NCBI GenBank assembly: GCA_003557085.1
Contig: PWPR01000192.1
Span: forward strand, 1 to 23,083
Direction of reading: 5' to 3'
Length of the DNA stretch: 23,083 bases
Origin: Clostridia bacterium
GTDB lineage: Bacteria > Bacillota > UBA994 > PWPR01
Shown here piece after piece: positions 1-7,032 of this stretch. Under the pieces are notes generated by a model. The model did not search any database and had not been told where the DNA came from. It worked only from the letters and a program-made list of their open reading frames with translations. The translations under genes and the position numbers were made by a program. How positions within the stretch are numbered: position 1 is the first letter of the stretch; each line of letters starts with the position of its first letter.

Positions 1-183
1 AACCAAGCAGTATTAAACGGCAGAACAGTTCAAGTTGATGAGAATCGTCAAATTGTACCAAGTATTGTCAATGGCAGAACAGTTGTGCCTGTCAGATTTA
101 TTAGTGAGACATTAGGTTATTATGTGCAGTGGGATGCAGTCTCTCAAGCAGTAACAATTACAAATAGCAGGCCTACAGTATAG
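1..183 (+). CDS. C-terminal end of a stalk-domain (copper amine oxidase N-terminal-like) protein, 5' partial
   Basis: The window opens inside an open frame that ends at TAG 181-183, giving about 60 residues. The residues contain the pattern NGRTVVPVRFISETLG followed by a VQWD...VTI ending, which is the repeat of the copper-amine-oxidase N-terminal-like 'stalk' domain (PF07833 type). In Clostridia and Bacilli this domain is usually found in secreted or wall-associated proteins, often as a C-terminal tandem pair. It is not an enzyme domain in itself. An earlier NGRTVQVDENRQ segment fits the preceding strand of the same repeat. The remainder of the protein lies outside the window, so the overall function cannot be told. 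A strong terminator follows directly. Confidence 0.85.
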   Translation, partial: NQAVLNGRTVQVDENRQIVPSIVNGRTVVPVRFISETLGYYVQWDAVSQAVTITNSRPTV

Positions 184-188
184 AGAAC

Positions 189-225
189 AGCTCCTTAGTT
201 CTATAAAAGACTAAGGAGCTTTTAT
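189..225 (+). terminator. Rho-independent terminator after the stalk-domain gene
   Basis: A perfect 11-bp stem, AGCTCCTTAGT at 189-199 with ACTAAGGAGCT at 210-220, encloses a 10-base loop and is followed by TTTTA. It begins 5 bases after the stop codon, so it ends the upstream gene. Confidence 0.9.
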
Positions 226-342
226 GTATTATATTAATTAAGTTCAAATTTCAGCAAATATATATTTATGTGACAAAGTATAAATAGGACTTTTAAACAT
301 AAGGATAGTTTTAATGTTTTATGCGAACCATATATTAAGTAG

Positions 343-366
343 TGGATATGCTACATTTTAATTGAC
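343..366 (+). repeat. Left terminal inverted repeat of the IS3-family element
   Basis: Starts TGGATATGCTACATTTTAAT. Compared with the reverse complement of 1587-1610, the first seven bases and about 17 of 24 overall agree. Confidence 0.7.
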
Positions 367-399
367 ACATATGACACATATGACACATATGACACATAG
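364..399 (+). repeat. Four tandem copies of a 9-bp unit, GACACATAT
   Basis: Units lie at 364-372, 373-381, 382-390 and 391-399; the last differs only in its final base. The array sits just inside the left IS end and stops 28 bases before the orfA start, so it is in the position of the IS promoter or transposase-binding region. Whether it is original to the element or a slippage expansion cannot be told here. Confidence 0.9.
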
Positions 400-427
400 T
401 TAGGTTACAATGTAGATGGAGGTTATT

Positions 428-714
428 ATGCGTAAAACATATAAGAAATCATTCAAAGTAAAGGTATGCGAATTAATTCTAAATAAAAAGAAAACTGTAG
501 GGTCTGTTGCAAAAGAATACTCTATAGCTAGACCGATAATTTCTAGATGGTTAGCAGAGTATAAGAAATATAAAGATAATGCTTTTACAGGCAGAGGGAA
601 TCGTCTACCAGAAAAGCAAAACTTTATGCACTAGAAAAAGAAAATGAACAGTTAAAAGAGGAACTTGAGATATTAAAAAAGTTCGAGGAGTTTGCAAAGA
701 ACCCAAAAGATTAA
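428..714 (+). pseudogene. IS3-family OrfA (helix-turn-helix DNA-binding part), frameshifted
   Basis: The start at 428 is chosen because GGAGG at 418-422 lies 5 bases upstream; the in-frame ATG at 416 has no such site. The product begins MRKTYKKSFKVKVCELIL and contains a helix-turn-helix (VGSVAKEYSIARPIISRW) followed by the family's GRGNRLPE turn. The frame then breaks: the A-run at 612-615 appears one base short, and the expected leucine-zipper-like segment (ALEKENEQLKEELEILKK) continues in the -1 frame to TAA 712-714. The family's OrfA binds the IS ends and is joined to OrfB by programmed frameshifting. With this deletion a normal OrfA or OrfAB would not be made unless the base loss is a sequencing error. 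Confidence 0.8.
675..681 (+). promoter_or_regulatory. A AAA AAG slippery heptamer for programmed -1 frameshifting
   Basis: In the restored orfA frame the codons read TTA AAA AAG, the classic IS3-family slippage site. Slipping back one base enters the orfB frame, which is open from here to 1580. Confidence 0.75.
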
Positions 715-1580
715 GGTTTGACTTTATTAAAAAAGAAGCAAAGAATCATAAGATAGTTCTTCTATGTAAACTCCTAGATGTCAGCAAATCTGGATACTAT
801 GAATTCTTAAAACGTCGACTATCAAAAACACAGCTACGACATGAGTACCTAACTGAAGAGATAAAACGAGTCTTTCATCAACACAAGTGTAGAGATGGCT
901 CCCCTCGGATTTCTTTGCAGCTATACAATGAAGGAATCGAGACAAATAAGCGTGTTGTAGCAATGCTTATGCAAAGAGCGGGATTGGTTAGTCTTTATTC
1001 TCGTAAAAGAAGATGGAAAGGAAAACACAGAACAAAGGAAAATCTATTAAAAGAGAATCTTTTACAGCGCAAATTCGACTGTGAAACTCCAGGAAGAATT
1101 TTTGTTACTGATATAAGTTATGTTGATTGTAGAGATGGAACAATCTATCTAACTAGCTATTTAGATTTAGCTACACGAATCCCCAAAGATTATGGTATCA
1201 CAAATCATATGAGAAAAGAGTGTTTGACAGAACCATTGGAACGACTAGCTGTAAATGGTGCAGAAGAAGGTGCCATAATTCATAGTGATCAAGGAAGTCA
1301 ATATAGAAGTTGCGCATTTGCTAATATCTGCGAAGAGTATCACTTCAAACATTCTATGAGTTTACCAGGTAATCCAATAGATAATGTAGTTGCAGAAGCC
1401 TTTTTTAAAAGTGTGAAGACAGAAGTAGTTTATCCCAACCGTCACCGTACAAAAGATGAAATGGAAGTGATTCTTCGTAACTACATGGAAGATTATTATC
1501 CAAAAGAAAGAATTCATACTAAATTAAAAATGACCCCTTTAGAGTATAAAAAAACATTATTAAATGGTCCTGTAACTTAA
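675..1580 (+). CDS. IS3-family transposase OrfB (DDE catalytic part)
   Basis: The frame is open from the slippery site to TAA 1578-1580 and has no good start of its own near the front, as expected for a gene expressed as an OrfAB fusion. The N-terminal part has the HTH_21-like segment (SKSGYYEFLKRR). The integrase core shows all three catalytic acids in context: D in FVTDISYVD, D in IIHSDQGSQY, and E in NVVAEAFFKSVKTE, with the family's lysine seven residues on. The end (YYPKERIHTKLKMTPLEYKK) matches the usual C-terminus. It would cut and join the IS ends through a circular intermediate. The reading frame looks intact, but the upstream orfA lesion should block fusion synthesis. An internal ATG at 915 would give only a 221-residue truncated protein. 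Confidence 0.85.
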   Translation, partial: KKVRGVCKEPKRLRFDFIKKEAKNHKIVLLCKLLDVSKSGYYEFLKRRLSKTQLRHEYLTEEIKRVFHQHKCRDGSPRISLQLYNEGIETNKRVVAMLMQRAGLVSLYSRKRRWKGKHRTKENLLKENLLQRKFDCETPGRIFVTDISYVDCRDGTIYLTSYLDLATRIPKDYGITNHMRKECLTEPLERLAVNGAEEGAIIHSDQGSQYRSCAFANICEEYHFKHSMSLPGNPIDNVVAEAFFKSVKTEVVYPNRHRTKDEMEVILRNYMEDYYPKERIHTKLKMTPLEYKKTLLNGPVT

Positions 1581-1586
1581 CTTGAA

Positions 1587-1610
1587 GTACACAAAACTGT
1601 TGTATATCCA
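1587..1610 (-). repeat. Right terminal inverted repeat of the IS3-family element
   Basis: Read on the minus strand from 1610 it begins TGGATATACAACAGTTTTGT, pairing with the left end at 343. It ends immediately before the first base (1611) shared with the intact glyoxalase-family copy at 20826. Confidence 0.7.
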
Positions 1611-1963
1611 TTGGAATAGCATTTGATTGCTTAGATGCTAATGAGTTAGCTGACTTTTATGTGAAGATTACGGGTTGGGAAAAAGAAATTTCAAGTGATG
1701 AGTGGGCTGGAATTCGCACTCCACATGGCATATTACTAGTATTTCAGACTGTAAAGAATTATAAGGCACCAGTATGGCCATGGAAGGATAGTGAACAGCA
1801 GCAAATGGCCCACATTGACTTTCTTGTTGATAATTTAGAAGAGGCAGAAAAGCATGCTTTGGCTTGCGGTGTAAAAAAGGCTGAAGTGCAATATTATAGT
1901 ACTTCTAGTGTAATGATTGACCCAGCGGGACATCCTTTTTGTCTTACTACAGCTCAGCAATAG
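1611..1963 (+). pseudogene. Glyoxalase/bleomycin-resistance (VOC) family gene, 5' end lost at the IS junction
   Basis: From 1613 the sequence matches the intact gene at 20810-21178 with no indels: 17 substitutions over 351 bases by eye, only three changing the protein (Pro to Ala, Ala to Val and Val to Ala relative to the intact copy). The first six codons and the ribosome binding site of that gene are missing and are replaced by the right end of the IS. Reading upstream in frame meets a TGA at 1583 with no start codon. The first in-frame ATG is at 1661 and would skip the first beta strand of the VOC fold, so a functional product is unlikely. The remaining protein carries the C-terminal motif SSVMIDPAGHPFCL typical of the family. 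Its downstream hairpin is also degraded. Confidence 0.85.
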
Positions 1964-2061
1964 ACAAAATAAAGGAATCTTATTAATCTCAAATTAATAG
2001 GATAGGTATTTACTCCTTCTATACTAAGCTCCAAGCATTTTGAATTTCATATATCTTATTT

Positions 2062-2090
2062 GCAGCGAAGATAATAGTATCTTCTCTGCT
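2062..2090 (+). terminator. Decayed terminator of the truncated glyoxalase-family copy
   Basis: GCAGCGAAGATA pairs imperfectly with TATCTTCTCTGC. In the intact duplicate (21276-21308) the corresponding hairpin is followed by five T; here the T-tract has become GTCAT, so termination is probably weak. Confidence 0.45.
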
Positions 2091-2122
2091 GTCATATTCC
2101 TAAGATACTCCAACTTGCTCTC

Positions 2123-2972
2123 CACTTTTTTGCTGCAATTCTCGATATTTTTATTCTGCCATAAACAATATAGAAATCATTTTTTATGCTTTGATTATAC
2201 TTTTGCTAGTTTATGCGTCAAGGAAACTCTAAGATTTTCGAGAAATTTAGAGTGATAAGTTATAAAATAATGATGGTAGTTAAAAAAAAGCTTTTAAAAA
2301 GCTATGGCAGTTTTTATTACAAAAGTAATTCATATTGCTAGCTGTTCCAGTAGTTATTTTAATTTAACTAAAAACAACACTTTGAATGGGTAAAATAGTT
2401 ATAATAATTACACATGCTTTAATGATACTAAAAGATTAAATTTATTGTTTGTGTATTGATAAATATCATCGCTTGAAGTAGTCATTACTGGTATAATGTA
2501 ATCAATAAAGAACAAATCATATGTTAAAGGTTTCAAGTCTTAATGCAATTCAATTTACCTGCCATATTTGTTTTATTCAATTCTATTGATTAACAGATTA
2601 TAATTGACCTCAATAGTAACATCATACCACTAAGTAATTTTTTCTTGCACTCACTTGTATAATCCAATAGGAAAATAATAAAACATTATTTTCTAACAAC
2701 ATTATTACTAAACATTAAGCTTTCTATAATACCAACTATAACTATAAAAGAGTATCATACTATGATGAGTAGATTTCAGATCTTAGGTTAAACCATAATT
2801 AAGTCTAAAATTTGATGATAATAGATTTTAAATCAATCTGAAAAATATAGGATTGATATAGAAACTAAAGCACAAGTTCTGACAATCTTAATTATGCTAC
2901 TAGAAATAATTAGGTGTCTTAATCCAGGTGGTTTTAATAAGACAAGTCTGGTTTGAAGAGAGGAAAAGAACT
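2123..2972 (+). other. Non-coding stretch upstream of cphA
   Basis: About 850 bases of very AT-rich DNA with no gene I can support. The open frame at 2040-2255 straddles the end of the duplicated segment and has no family resemblance or ribosome binding site. No clear sigma-A promoter with good spacing was found before cphA. The sequence near 2848 (GATATAGAAACTAAAG) resembles one near 5959, but it is short. Confidence 0.5.
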
Positions 2973-5591
2973 ATGAAAATTATTGAATTGAGAGCAATTA
3001 GAGGTCCAAATTACTATAGTAGACATCCAGTTATTCTAATGAGGCTTGATATTGAAAAGCTTGAAGAAAAACCTACTGACATGGTGCCAAACTTCAAAGA
3101 AAACAGCCATAAGATGATGCCCACTCTTTATGAACACAGATGTTCTCCTGGAAGATTTGGAGGGTTTTATGAGAGATTAGTTCGAGGGACATGGGCTGGT
3201 CACGTTGTTGAACATATAGCATTAGAGCTTCAGTGTTTAGCTGGACATGAGGTCGGATTTGGCAAAACTTATGGCACTGATAAAAAAGGGATTTATAACA
3301 TAGTTTATCGTTATGTAGATGAGAATACTGGCTTAAGAGCAGGGGAGATGGCTGTGGATATTGCTAAAGACTTATTTGTGGGAAAAACTACAAATATTGC
3401 TCCATTAATTATTGAGTTGAAAGAAGTAGCAGAAAATAGTCTTTTGGGACCTTCTACACAATCAATTGTTAATGAAGCAACTAAACGCGGTATACCTCAT
3501 ATTAGATTGAATGAGGCAAGTTATGTGCAGCTTGGGCAAGGAGTTTTTCAAAGAAGAGTTCAAGCTACAATGATGGATGATACTTCTGCACTTGGAGTTG
3601 AAATAGCTGACGATAAGTCTAGCACTAAGAGACTTTTGTCATCTATGGGAATTCCGGTGCCAGAAGGTATTACTGTAAGTTCTCCTGATCAAGCTATTGA
3701 GGCTGCAGAAAACCTTGGTTATCCGGTAGTTATAAAACCGCTTAGAGGGAATCACGGGCGTGGTATAACAGTTAATGTTAAAAATAATAGAGAATTATTG
3801 ATAGGATATGAGATATCAAGACAGATTTGTGGTACGTCTATTATAGAGAAATATTTAGAAGGATTTGATTTTAGGATTCTTGTTATCGATGGTAAGTTTG
3901 TCGCAGCAGCTTTGCGAGAGCCTGCTTTTGTAATTGGTAATGGAAAAGATACCATTGAGCAACTTGTGCAAAAGATTAACAAAGATCCAGATCGAGGTAT
4001 TGGACATGAGAAGAATTTAACAAGAATTACTATTGACCATATGACTGAACAGTTACTAGCAATTCAAGGACTTACTTTAGATAGTATTCTCGCTGATGAT
4101 GAAAAAATATATGTCAAATCAACAGCAAACCTCAGTGCTGGAGGCACAGCTTTAGATGTTACTGCGAATGTTCATCCACTGAACCAACTAATGGCAGAAA
4201 GAATATCTCAAATTATTGGACTAAATGTAATAGGTATTGATATCATAGCAAAGTCTTTAGAGACACCAATTGAGAGGGGTTCTTCAGGAGTTGTTGAAGT
4301 TAATGCTGCACCAGGGTTTCGAATGCATCTTAACCCTACTAAAGGAACACCTAGGAATATTGCTTCTCATATTGTTGACATGCTGTTTCCTCCTGGCGCG
4401 AAGCATTCTGTTCCTATTGTAGCAGTTACTGGAACTAACGGAAAAACTACTACAACAAGACTAATCTCTCATATATTAGGTCTTAACGGAAGTATTGTAG
4501 GGATGACATCAACTGATGCTGTTGTAATAGATAATATCCCAATAATTACAGGAGACTATAGTGGTCCGCAAGGTGCTCAGAAAGTAATGATGGATTCTAC
4601 AATAGATCATGCTGTTTTGGAAGTAGCAAGAGGTGGGATTTTACGCCGTGGTCTTGGATTTACAGAAAGTGATGTTGGAGTTTTACTTAACATTACATCT
4701 GACCATTTAGGAGAGGGTGGAATTGATACATTAGAAGAGCTAACTAGATTAAAATCAACTGTCACCGAAGCAGTCAAAGTATCTGGGCATGCCGTTTTTA
4801 ATGCTGATGACCCATTGGTATTATCTTGTTTGAATAAGACTAAAGCTTCACCTGTACTATTTTCTAAAAATCCAGAAAACCATGCTCTTAAAGCTAACTT
4901 TGAGAAGGGTAATTTAAACGTAACTATTAATAATGGTAATGTCATAATACAAAATAAAGGTTGGACCTCAAATGTTGCAAGTGTAATGGAAATACCAATT
5001 ACTTTTGATGGTAAAGCAGGCTTTAATATCGAAAATGTGATGGCAGCAGTAGCAACTACCGCTGCCCTGGGTTTAAATGAAAAGCAAATTAGAGCTGGCC
5101 TTGTTAGTTTCAGTCCTTCTATTGGACAATCTCCTGGAAGAATGAATGTAATTGATATGGGTGATTTTAAGGTAGTAATTGACTATGGCCATAACACTGG
5201 AGCAATTACAGCTACAGGAGATTTCATTAAAGGTTTAATGCCAGGAATGAAAATTCGTATGGCTTCAGGAGTAGGTAATCGACGAGGGCGTGATATTTTT
5301 GAGTTTGGTCTTGCTCTTTCAAAGTATTATGATCATATTGTTTTATGTGATAATGATCCAAGAGAAAGAGCAATAGGTGAAACTGCTAAAATTGTTAAAG
5401 AAGGACTTCTTAAGGGTGGGTTTGTACCAGAAATGATTACATTAGTTTTAGATGAAAAAGAAGCAACTAAAGTATCACTTGGTATGGCAAAAAAGGGTGA
5501 TGTTGTAGTGTTGCAGGTAGATAATATTGCTGAAGTGATTAAAGATGTATTTGAGTTTAAGGAAAAACTAGTAAACTCAAAAAATAAGTAA
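2973..5591 (+). CDS. cphA: Cyanophycin synthetase
   Basis: CphA makes cyanophycin (multi-L-arginyl-poly-L-aspartate) in the cytoplasm by adding Asp and then Arg, each at the cost of ATP. The ATG at 2973 is preferred because GAGAGGAAAAG lies just upstream; it gives 872 residues, the usual CphA length. A GTG at 2928 would add 15 unconserved residues. The order of domains is typical. The N-terminal domain holds RCSPGRFGGFYERL and GHVVEHIALELQ. An ATP-grasp domain starts near residue 220 (VVIKPLRGNHGRG at about 252-264; VVEVNAAPGFRMHL near its end). The C-terminal Mur-ligase-like domain has the P-loop GTNGKTTTT at 487-495 and later DHLGEGG, RMNV and DYGHN motifs. It stands alone: no cphB (cyanophycinase) is in the window. 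A strong hairpin lies 137 bases downstream. Confidence 0.95.
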   Translation: MKIIELRAIRGPNYYSRHPVILMRLDIEKLEEKPTDMVPNFKENSHKMMPTLYEHRCSPGRFGGFYERLVRGTWAGHVVEHIALELQCLAGHEVGFGKTYGTDKKGIYNIVYRYVDENTGLRAGEMAVDIAKDLFVGKTTNIAPLIIELKEVAENSLLGPSTQSIVNEATKRGIPHIRLNEASYVQLGQGVFQRRVQATMMDDTSALGVEIADDKSSTKRLLSSMGIPVPEGITVSSPDQAIEAAENLGYPVVIKPLRGNHGRGITVNVKNNRELLIGYEISRQICGTSIIEKYLEGFDFRILVIDGKFVAAALREPAFVIGNGKDTIEQLVQKINKDPDRGIGHEKNLTRITIDHMTEQLLAIQGLTLDSILADDEKIYVKSTANLSAGGTALDVTANVHPLNQLMAERISQIIGLNVIGIDIIAKSLETPIERGSSGVVEVNAAPGFRMHLNPTKGTPRNIASHIVDMLFPPGAKHSVPIVAVTGTNGKTTTTRLISHILGLNGSIVGMTSTDAVVIDNIPIITGDYSGPQGAQKVMMDSTIDHAVLEVARGGILRRGLGFTESDVGVLLNITSDHLGEGGIDTLEELTRLKSTVTEAVKVSGHAVFNADDPLVLSCLNKTKASPVLFSKNPENHALKANFEKGNLNVTINNGNVIIQNKGWTSNVASVMEIPITFDGKAGFNIENVMAAVATTAALGLNEKQIRAGLVSFSPSIGQSPGRMNVIDMGDFKVVIDYGHNTGAITATGDFIKGLMPGMKIRMASGVGNRRGRDIFEFGLALSKYYDHIVLCDNDPRERAIGETAKIVKEGLLKGGFVPEMITLVLDEKEATKVSLGMAKKGDVVVLQVDNIAEVIKDVFEFKEKLVNSKNK

Positions 5592-5727
5592 TTATGAGTA
5601 ATTTTTACATCCAAAATAATTAGTATGCTCCTGGTAATAAAATGAGTTTTTGCAAGTGTTCCTATAAAAAGAATAAAGTTGTAAGGTTAGTTGAGAGTAA
5701 AACTCAGTATTTCTCTAAACATATAAT

Positions 5728-5774
5728 AAAAGATTGCTTTATTATAGAATGATTTCTATTTAAAGCAATCTTTT
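5728..5774 (+). terminator. Terminator-like hairpin downstream of cphA
   Basis: A perfect 14-bp stem, AAAAGATTGCTTTA at 5728-5741 with TAAAGCAATCTTTT at 5761-5774, has a 19-base loop. The A-run and T-run form part of the stem, so it could work from either side. It is 137 bases past the cphA stop. Confidence 0.75.
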
Positions 5775-6119
5775 AGTGCCTATTAAGAAAAGCTCATTGA
5801 TTTCATCTCTACTATTGGAGGAGATTGCGAATGCTGAAGTCATAGCTGCAATATGGAAATTATTGATTGTGAGCAACTTGATTAATAAATAACTAGACAT
5901 TTTTTAGGCGGAGAATTATAAGTGTGTACTTCCAAAAAAATATCTTTAGGTTGCAGTTTGATATAGAAAAGAAACTAAAGTACTAGCTAGGATCCATTTG
6001 GCATAGCTTAGAAGTTTATTACTTTTAGTACATTATATATGAATAAATGCTATATATAGTAGACAAATAGTTACTTAAAAATTACAATATGATCATCATA
6101 AATAAAGAGGTAAGAAAAG
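5775..6119 (+). other. Non-coding stretch before the membrane protein/XRE pair
   Basis: No supportable gene. It must contain the promoter of the 6120 gene, since the cphA hairpin precedes it. An inverted pair TATATA...TATATA around 6035-6058 lies about 65-85 bases before the start and could be an operator for the XRE protein, but this is only a suggestion. No canonical -35/-10 pair was found. Confidence 0.4.
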
Positions 6120-6623
6120 ATGAAAAAAATTATTGTAGATGAAAGAATTCAAAGTGTACAGAATAAGATTTATAAAGAAGTATTTTATCTTGTTCTAATA
6201 ATGTGCTTAGTTTCAATTGTAGCTAAAACATTGTATTATGGTTTTGATGCAACAAAACTTATAACAGAAGCAGTAATTATACTGGGATCTATTGGGTATT
6301 TTGGAATTAAAACGATACTGCTTGGTACATATTATGAAGTCAATGAGGATAAGATTAATAGAAGTTCTCCAAAAAAGAATGCATTATTTGGTGGATTGGT
6401 AGGCGTATTAATTGCTATTTTTTTTGGTGTTCGAAGTTCTATTCTATATGCAAATCAAGGAGAAAAACTATATTACTTTATGTTAGTATTTGTTGCAGCT
6501 CTTATGATTTATATACCAGTTCTAATAATAGCTACCGTACTGCCTGATTATATGGCTAACAAGGTTAGCAAAAGGATGAGTGAAAAGCGGCTAGGTGATT
6601 ATGATGAAGAATCTCAAGCTTAA
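6120..6623 (+). CDS. Four-helix membrane protein of unknown function, partner of an XRE regulator
   Basis: A 167-residue protein with AAAGAGG at 6104-6110 about 9 bases before ATG. After a short charged N-terminus (MKKIIVDERIQSVQNKIYKE) there are four hydrophobic segments at roughly residues 22-41, 47-69, 88-108 and 118-142, then a charged cytoplasmic tail (KVSKRMSEKRLG). The arrangement resembles small Firmicute membrane proteins (DUF6773-like; the family name is tentative) that are encoded beside tiny XRE repressors. The last 20 bases overlap the start of the regulator at 6604, which implies translational coupling. Role unknown. Sensing an envelope condition or conferring resistance to an antibiotic or peptide would be guesses. 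Confidence 0.8.
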   Translation: MKKIIVDERIQSVQNKIYKEVFYLVLIMCLVSIVAKTLYYGFDATKLITEAVIILGSIGYFGIKTILLGTYYEVNEDKINRSSPKKNALFGGLVGVLIAIFFGVRSSILYANQGEKLYYFMLVFVAALMIYIPVLIIATVLPDYMANKVSKRMSEKRLGDYDEESQA

Positions 6624-6798
6624 AGCAGCAAGAGCAGAAAAAGACCTTTCACAAGCTGATTTAGCTGAAATTGTTGGTGTTGCAAGACAAACTATAGGTC
6701 TTATTGAGTTGGGTAAATATAATCCAACACTAAATTTGTGTATAGCTATCTGTAAAGCCTTGGATAAAACACTGAACGATTTGTTTTGGATAGATTAA
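6604..6798 (+). CDS. Small XRE-family (Cro/CI-type HTH) transcriptional regulator
   Basis: A 64-residue protein, MKNLKLKAARAEKDLSQADL..., consisting of almost nothing but one helix-turn-helix: LSQADLAEIVGVARQTIGLIE is the HTH core and YNPTLNLCIAICKALDKTLNDLF completes the five-helix fold. This size and ending match the YozG-like stand-alone regulators of Firmicutes. The start at 6604 is chosen because AGGTG at 6593-6597 lies 6 bases upstream; 6601 (ATG) and 6595 (GTG) are in frame but too close to it. It overlaps the 3' end of the membrane-protein gene by 20 bases, so the two are probably expressed together and the regulator likely controls its own operon. Confidence 0.88.
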   Translation: MKNLKLKAARAEKDLSQADLAEIVGVARQTIGLIELGKYNPTLNLCIAICKALDKTLNDLFWID

Positions 6799-6820
6799 GA
6801 TATATTTGATACGGTAGATG

Positions 6821-6901
6821 TCAAGTTAGTTGTCGCATTTTAGATTCTAGAATTACGTTATCTTCTTTTTCTGGATTTAAAGTAACAGTGTCTGGTCTTG
6901 C
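6821..6901 (-). pseudogene. Unidentified coding relic (26 codons and stop)
   Basis: On the minus strand the bases before the cphA fragment read as an open frame, ARPDTVTLNPEKEDNVILES..., ending in TGA at 6823-6821. Charged and hydrophobic residues alternate as in real protein and there is no start codon, so it looks like the tail of a lost gene. I cannot name the family; a transposase tail is possible given the surroundings. Confidence 0.3.
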
Positions 6902-7032
6902 AGGGTGGGTTTGCACCAGAAATGATTACATTAGTTTTAGATGAAAAAGAAGCAACTAAAGTATCACTTGGTATGGCAAAAAAGGGTGATGTTGTAGTGT
7001 TGCAGGTAGATAATATTGCTGAAGTGATTAAA
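6902..7032 (+). pseudogene. Duplicated 131-bp fragment of the cphA 3' end
   Basis: Bases 6902-7032 equal 5413-5543 of cphA at 130 of 131 positions; the only difference (C for T at 6914) changes Val to Ala. The fragment keeps the reading frame of the CphA C-terminal domain (PEMITLVLDEKEATKVSLGM...) but has no start, no stop of its own and no neighbouring cphA sequence. Its right edge is exactly where a probable IS256-type end begins (7033). The near identity implies a recent copying event. Confidence 0.92.

Larger units (their letters stand above)
343..1610 (+). mobile_element. IS3-family insertion sequence (IS150-like), about 1268 bp, orfA damaged
   Basis: The element carries the two-frame orfA/orfB arrangement of the IS3 family, with an A AAA AAG slippery site and a DDE integrase-type orfB. 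Its ends are imperfect inverted repeats that begin TGGATAT at 343 and, on the other strand, TGGATAT running back from 1610; about 17 of the first 24 positions match. The ends have the usual TG...CA form and the length is normal for the family. The flanking triplets (TAG before, TTG after) do not match, so no target duplication is visible. The right end abuts a glyoxalase-type gene that lacks its first codons. A one-base deletion in orfA suggests that this copy can no longer make its own OrfAB transposase. Confidence 0.8.
1611..2122 (+). repeat. Segmental duplication, copy 1 (partner 20826-21336)
   Basis: Homology starts at TTGGAATAGC (1611), directly after the IS, and runs through the glyoxalase-type gene and its 3' flank to about CTTGCTCTCC near 2122. 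The coding part is about 95% identical by eye; the 3' flank is clearly more diverged. Confidence 0.85.

Noticed and set aside
361..400. CRISPR-like repeat array
   Set aside because: Units of 9 bp are directly adjacent with no spacers.
915..1580. Separate 221-residue transposase gene starting at 915
   Set aside because: The same frame is open back to the slippery site at 675 and the N-terminal part fits OrfB, so 915 is an internal methionine.
2040..2255. 71-residue open frame
   Set aside because: It spans the end of the duplicated 3' flank, has no ribosome binding site, and the other duplicate does not preserve the frame.
2281..2304. AAAAAAAAGCTTTTAAAAAG tract as a minus-strand terminator
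   Set aside because: The stem is short and AT-rich with almost no loop, and no minus-strand gene precedes it.
2928..2972. GTG start for cphA at 2928
   Set aside because: The 15 extra residues are not CphA-like and a better ribosome binding site precedes ATG 2973.
4607..5614. Minus-strand open frames inside cphA
   Set aside because: They are shadows of the cphA coding frame with no protein features of their own.
5955..5975. Shared promoter motif with 2846-2864 (GATATAGA...AACTAAAG)
   Set aside because: Short AT-rich resemblance only, with different spacing to the downstream genes.
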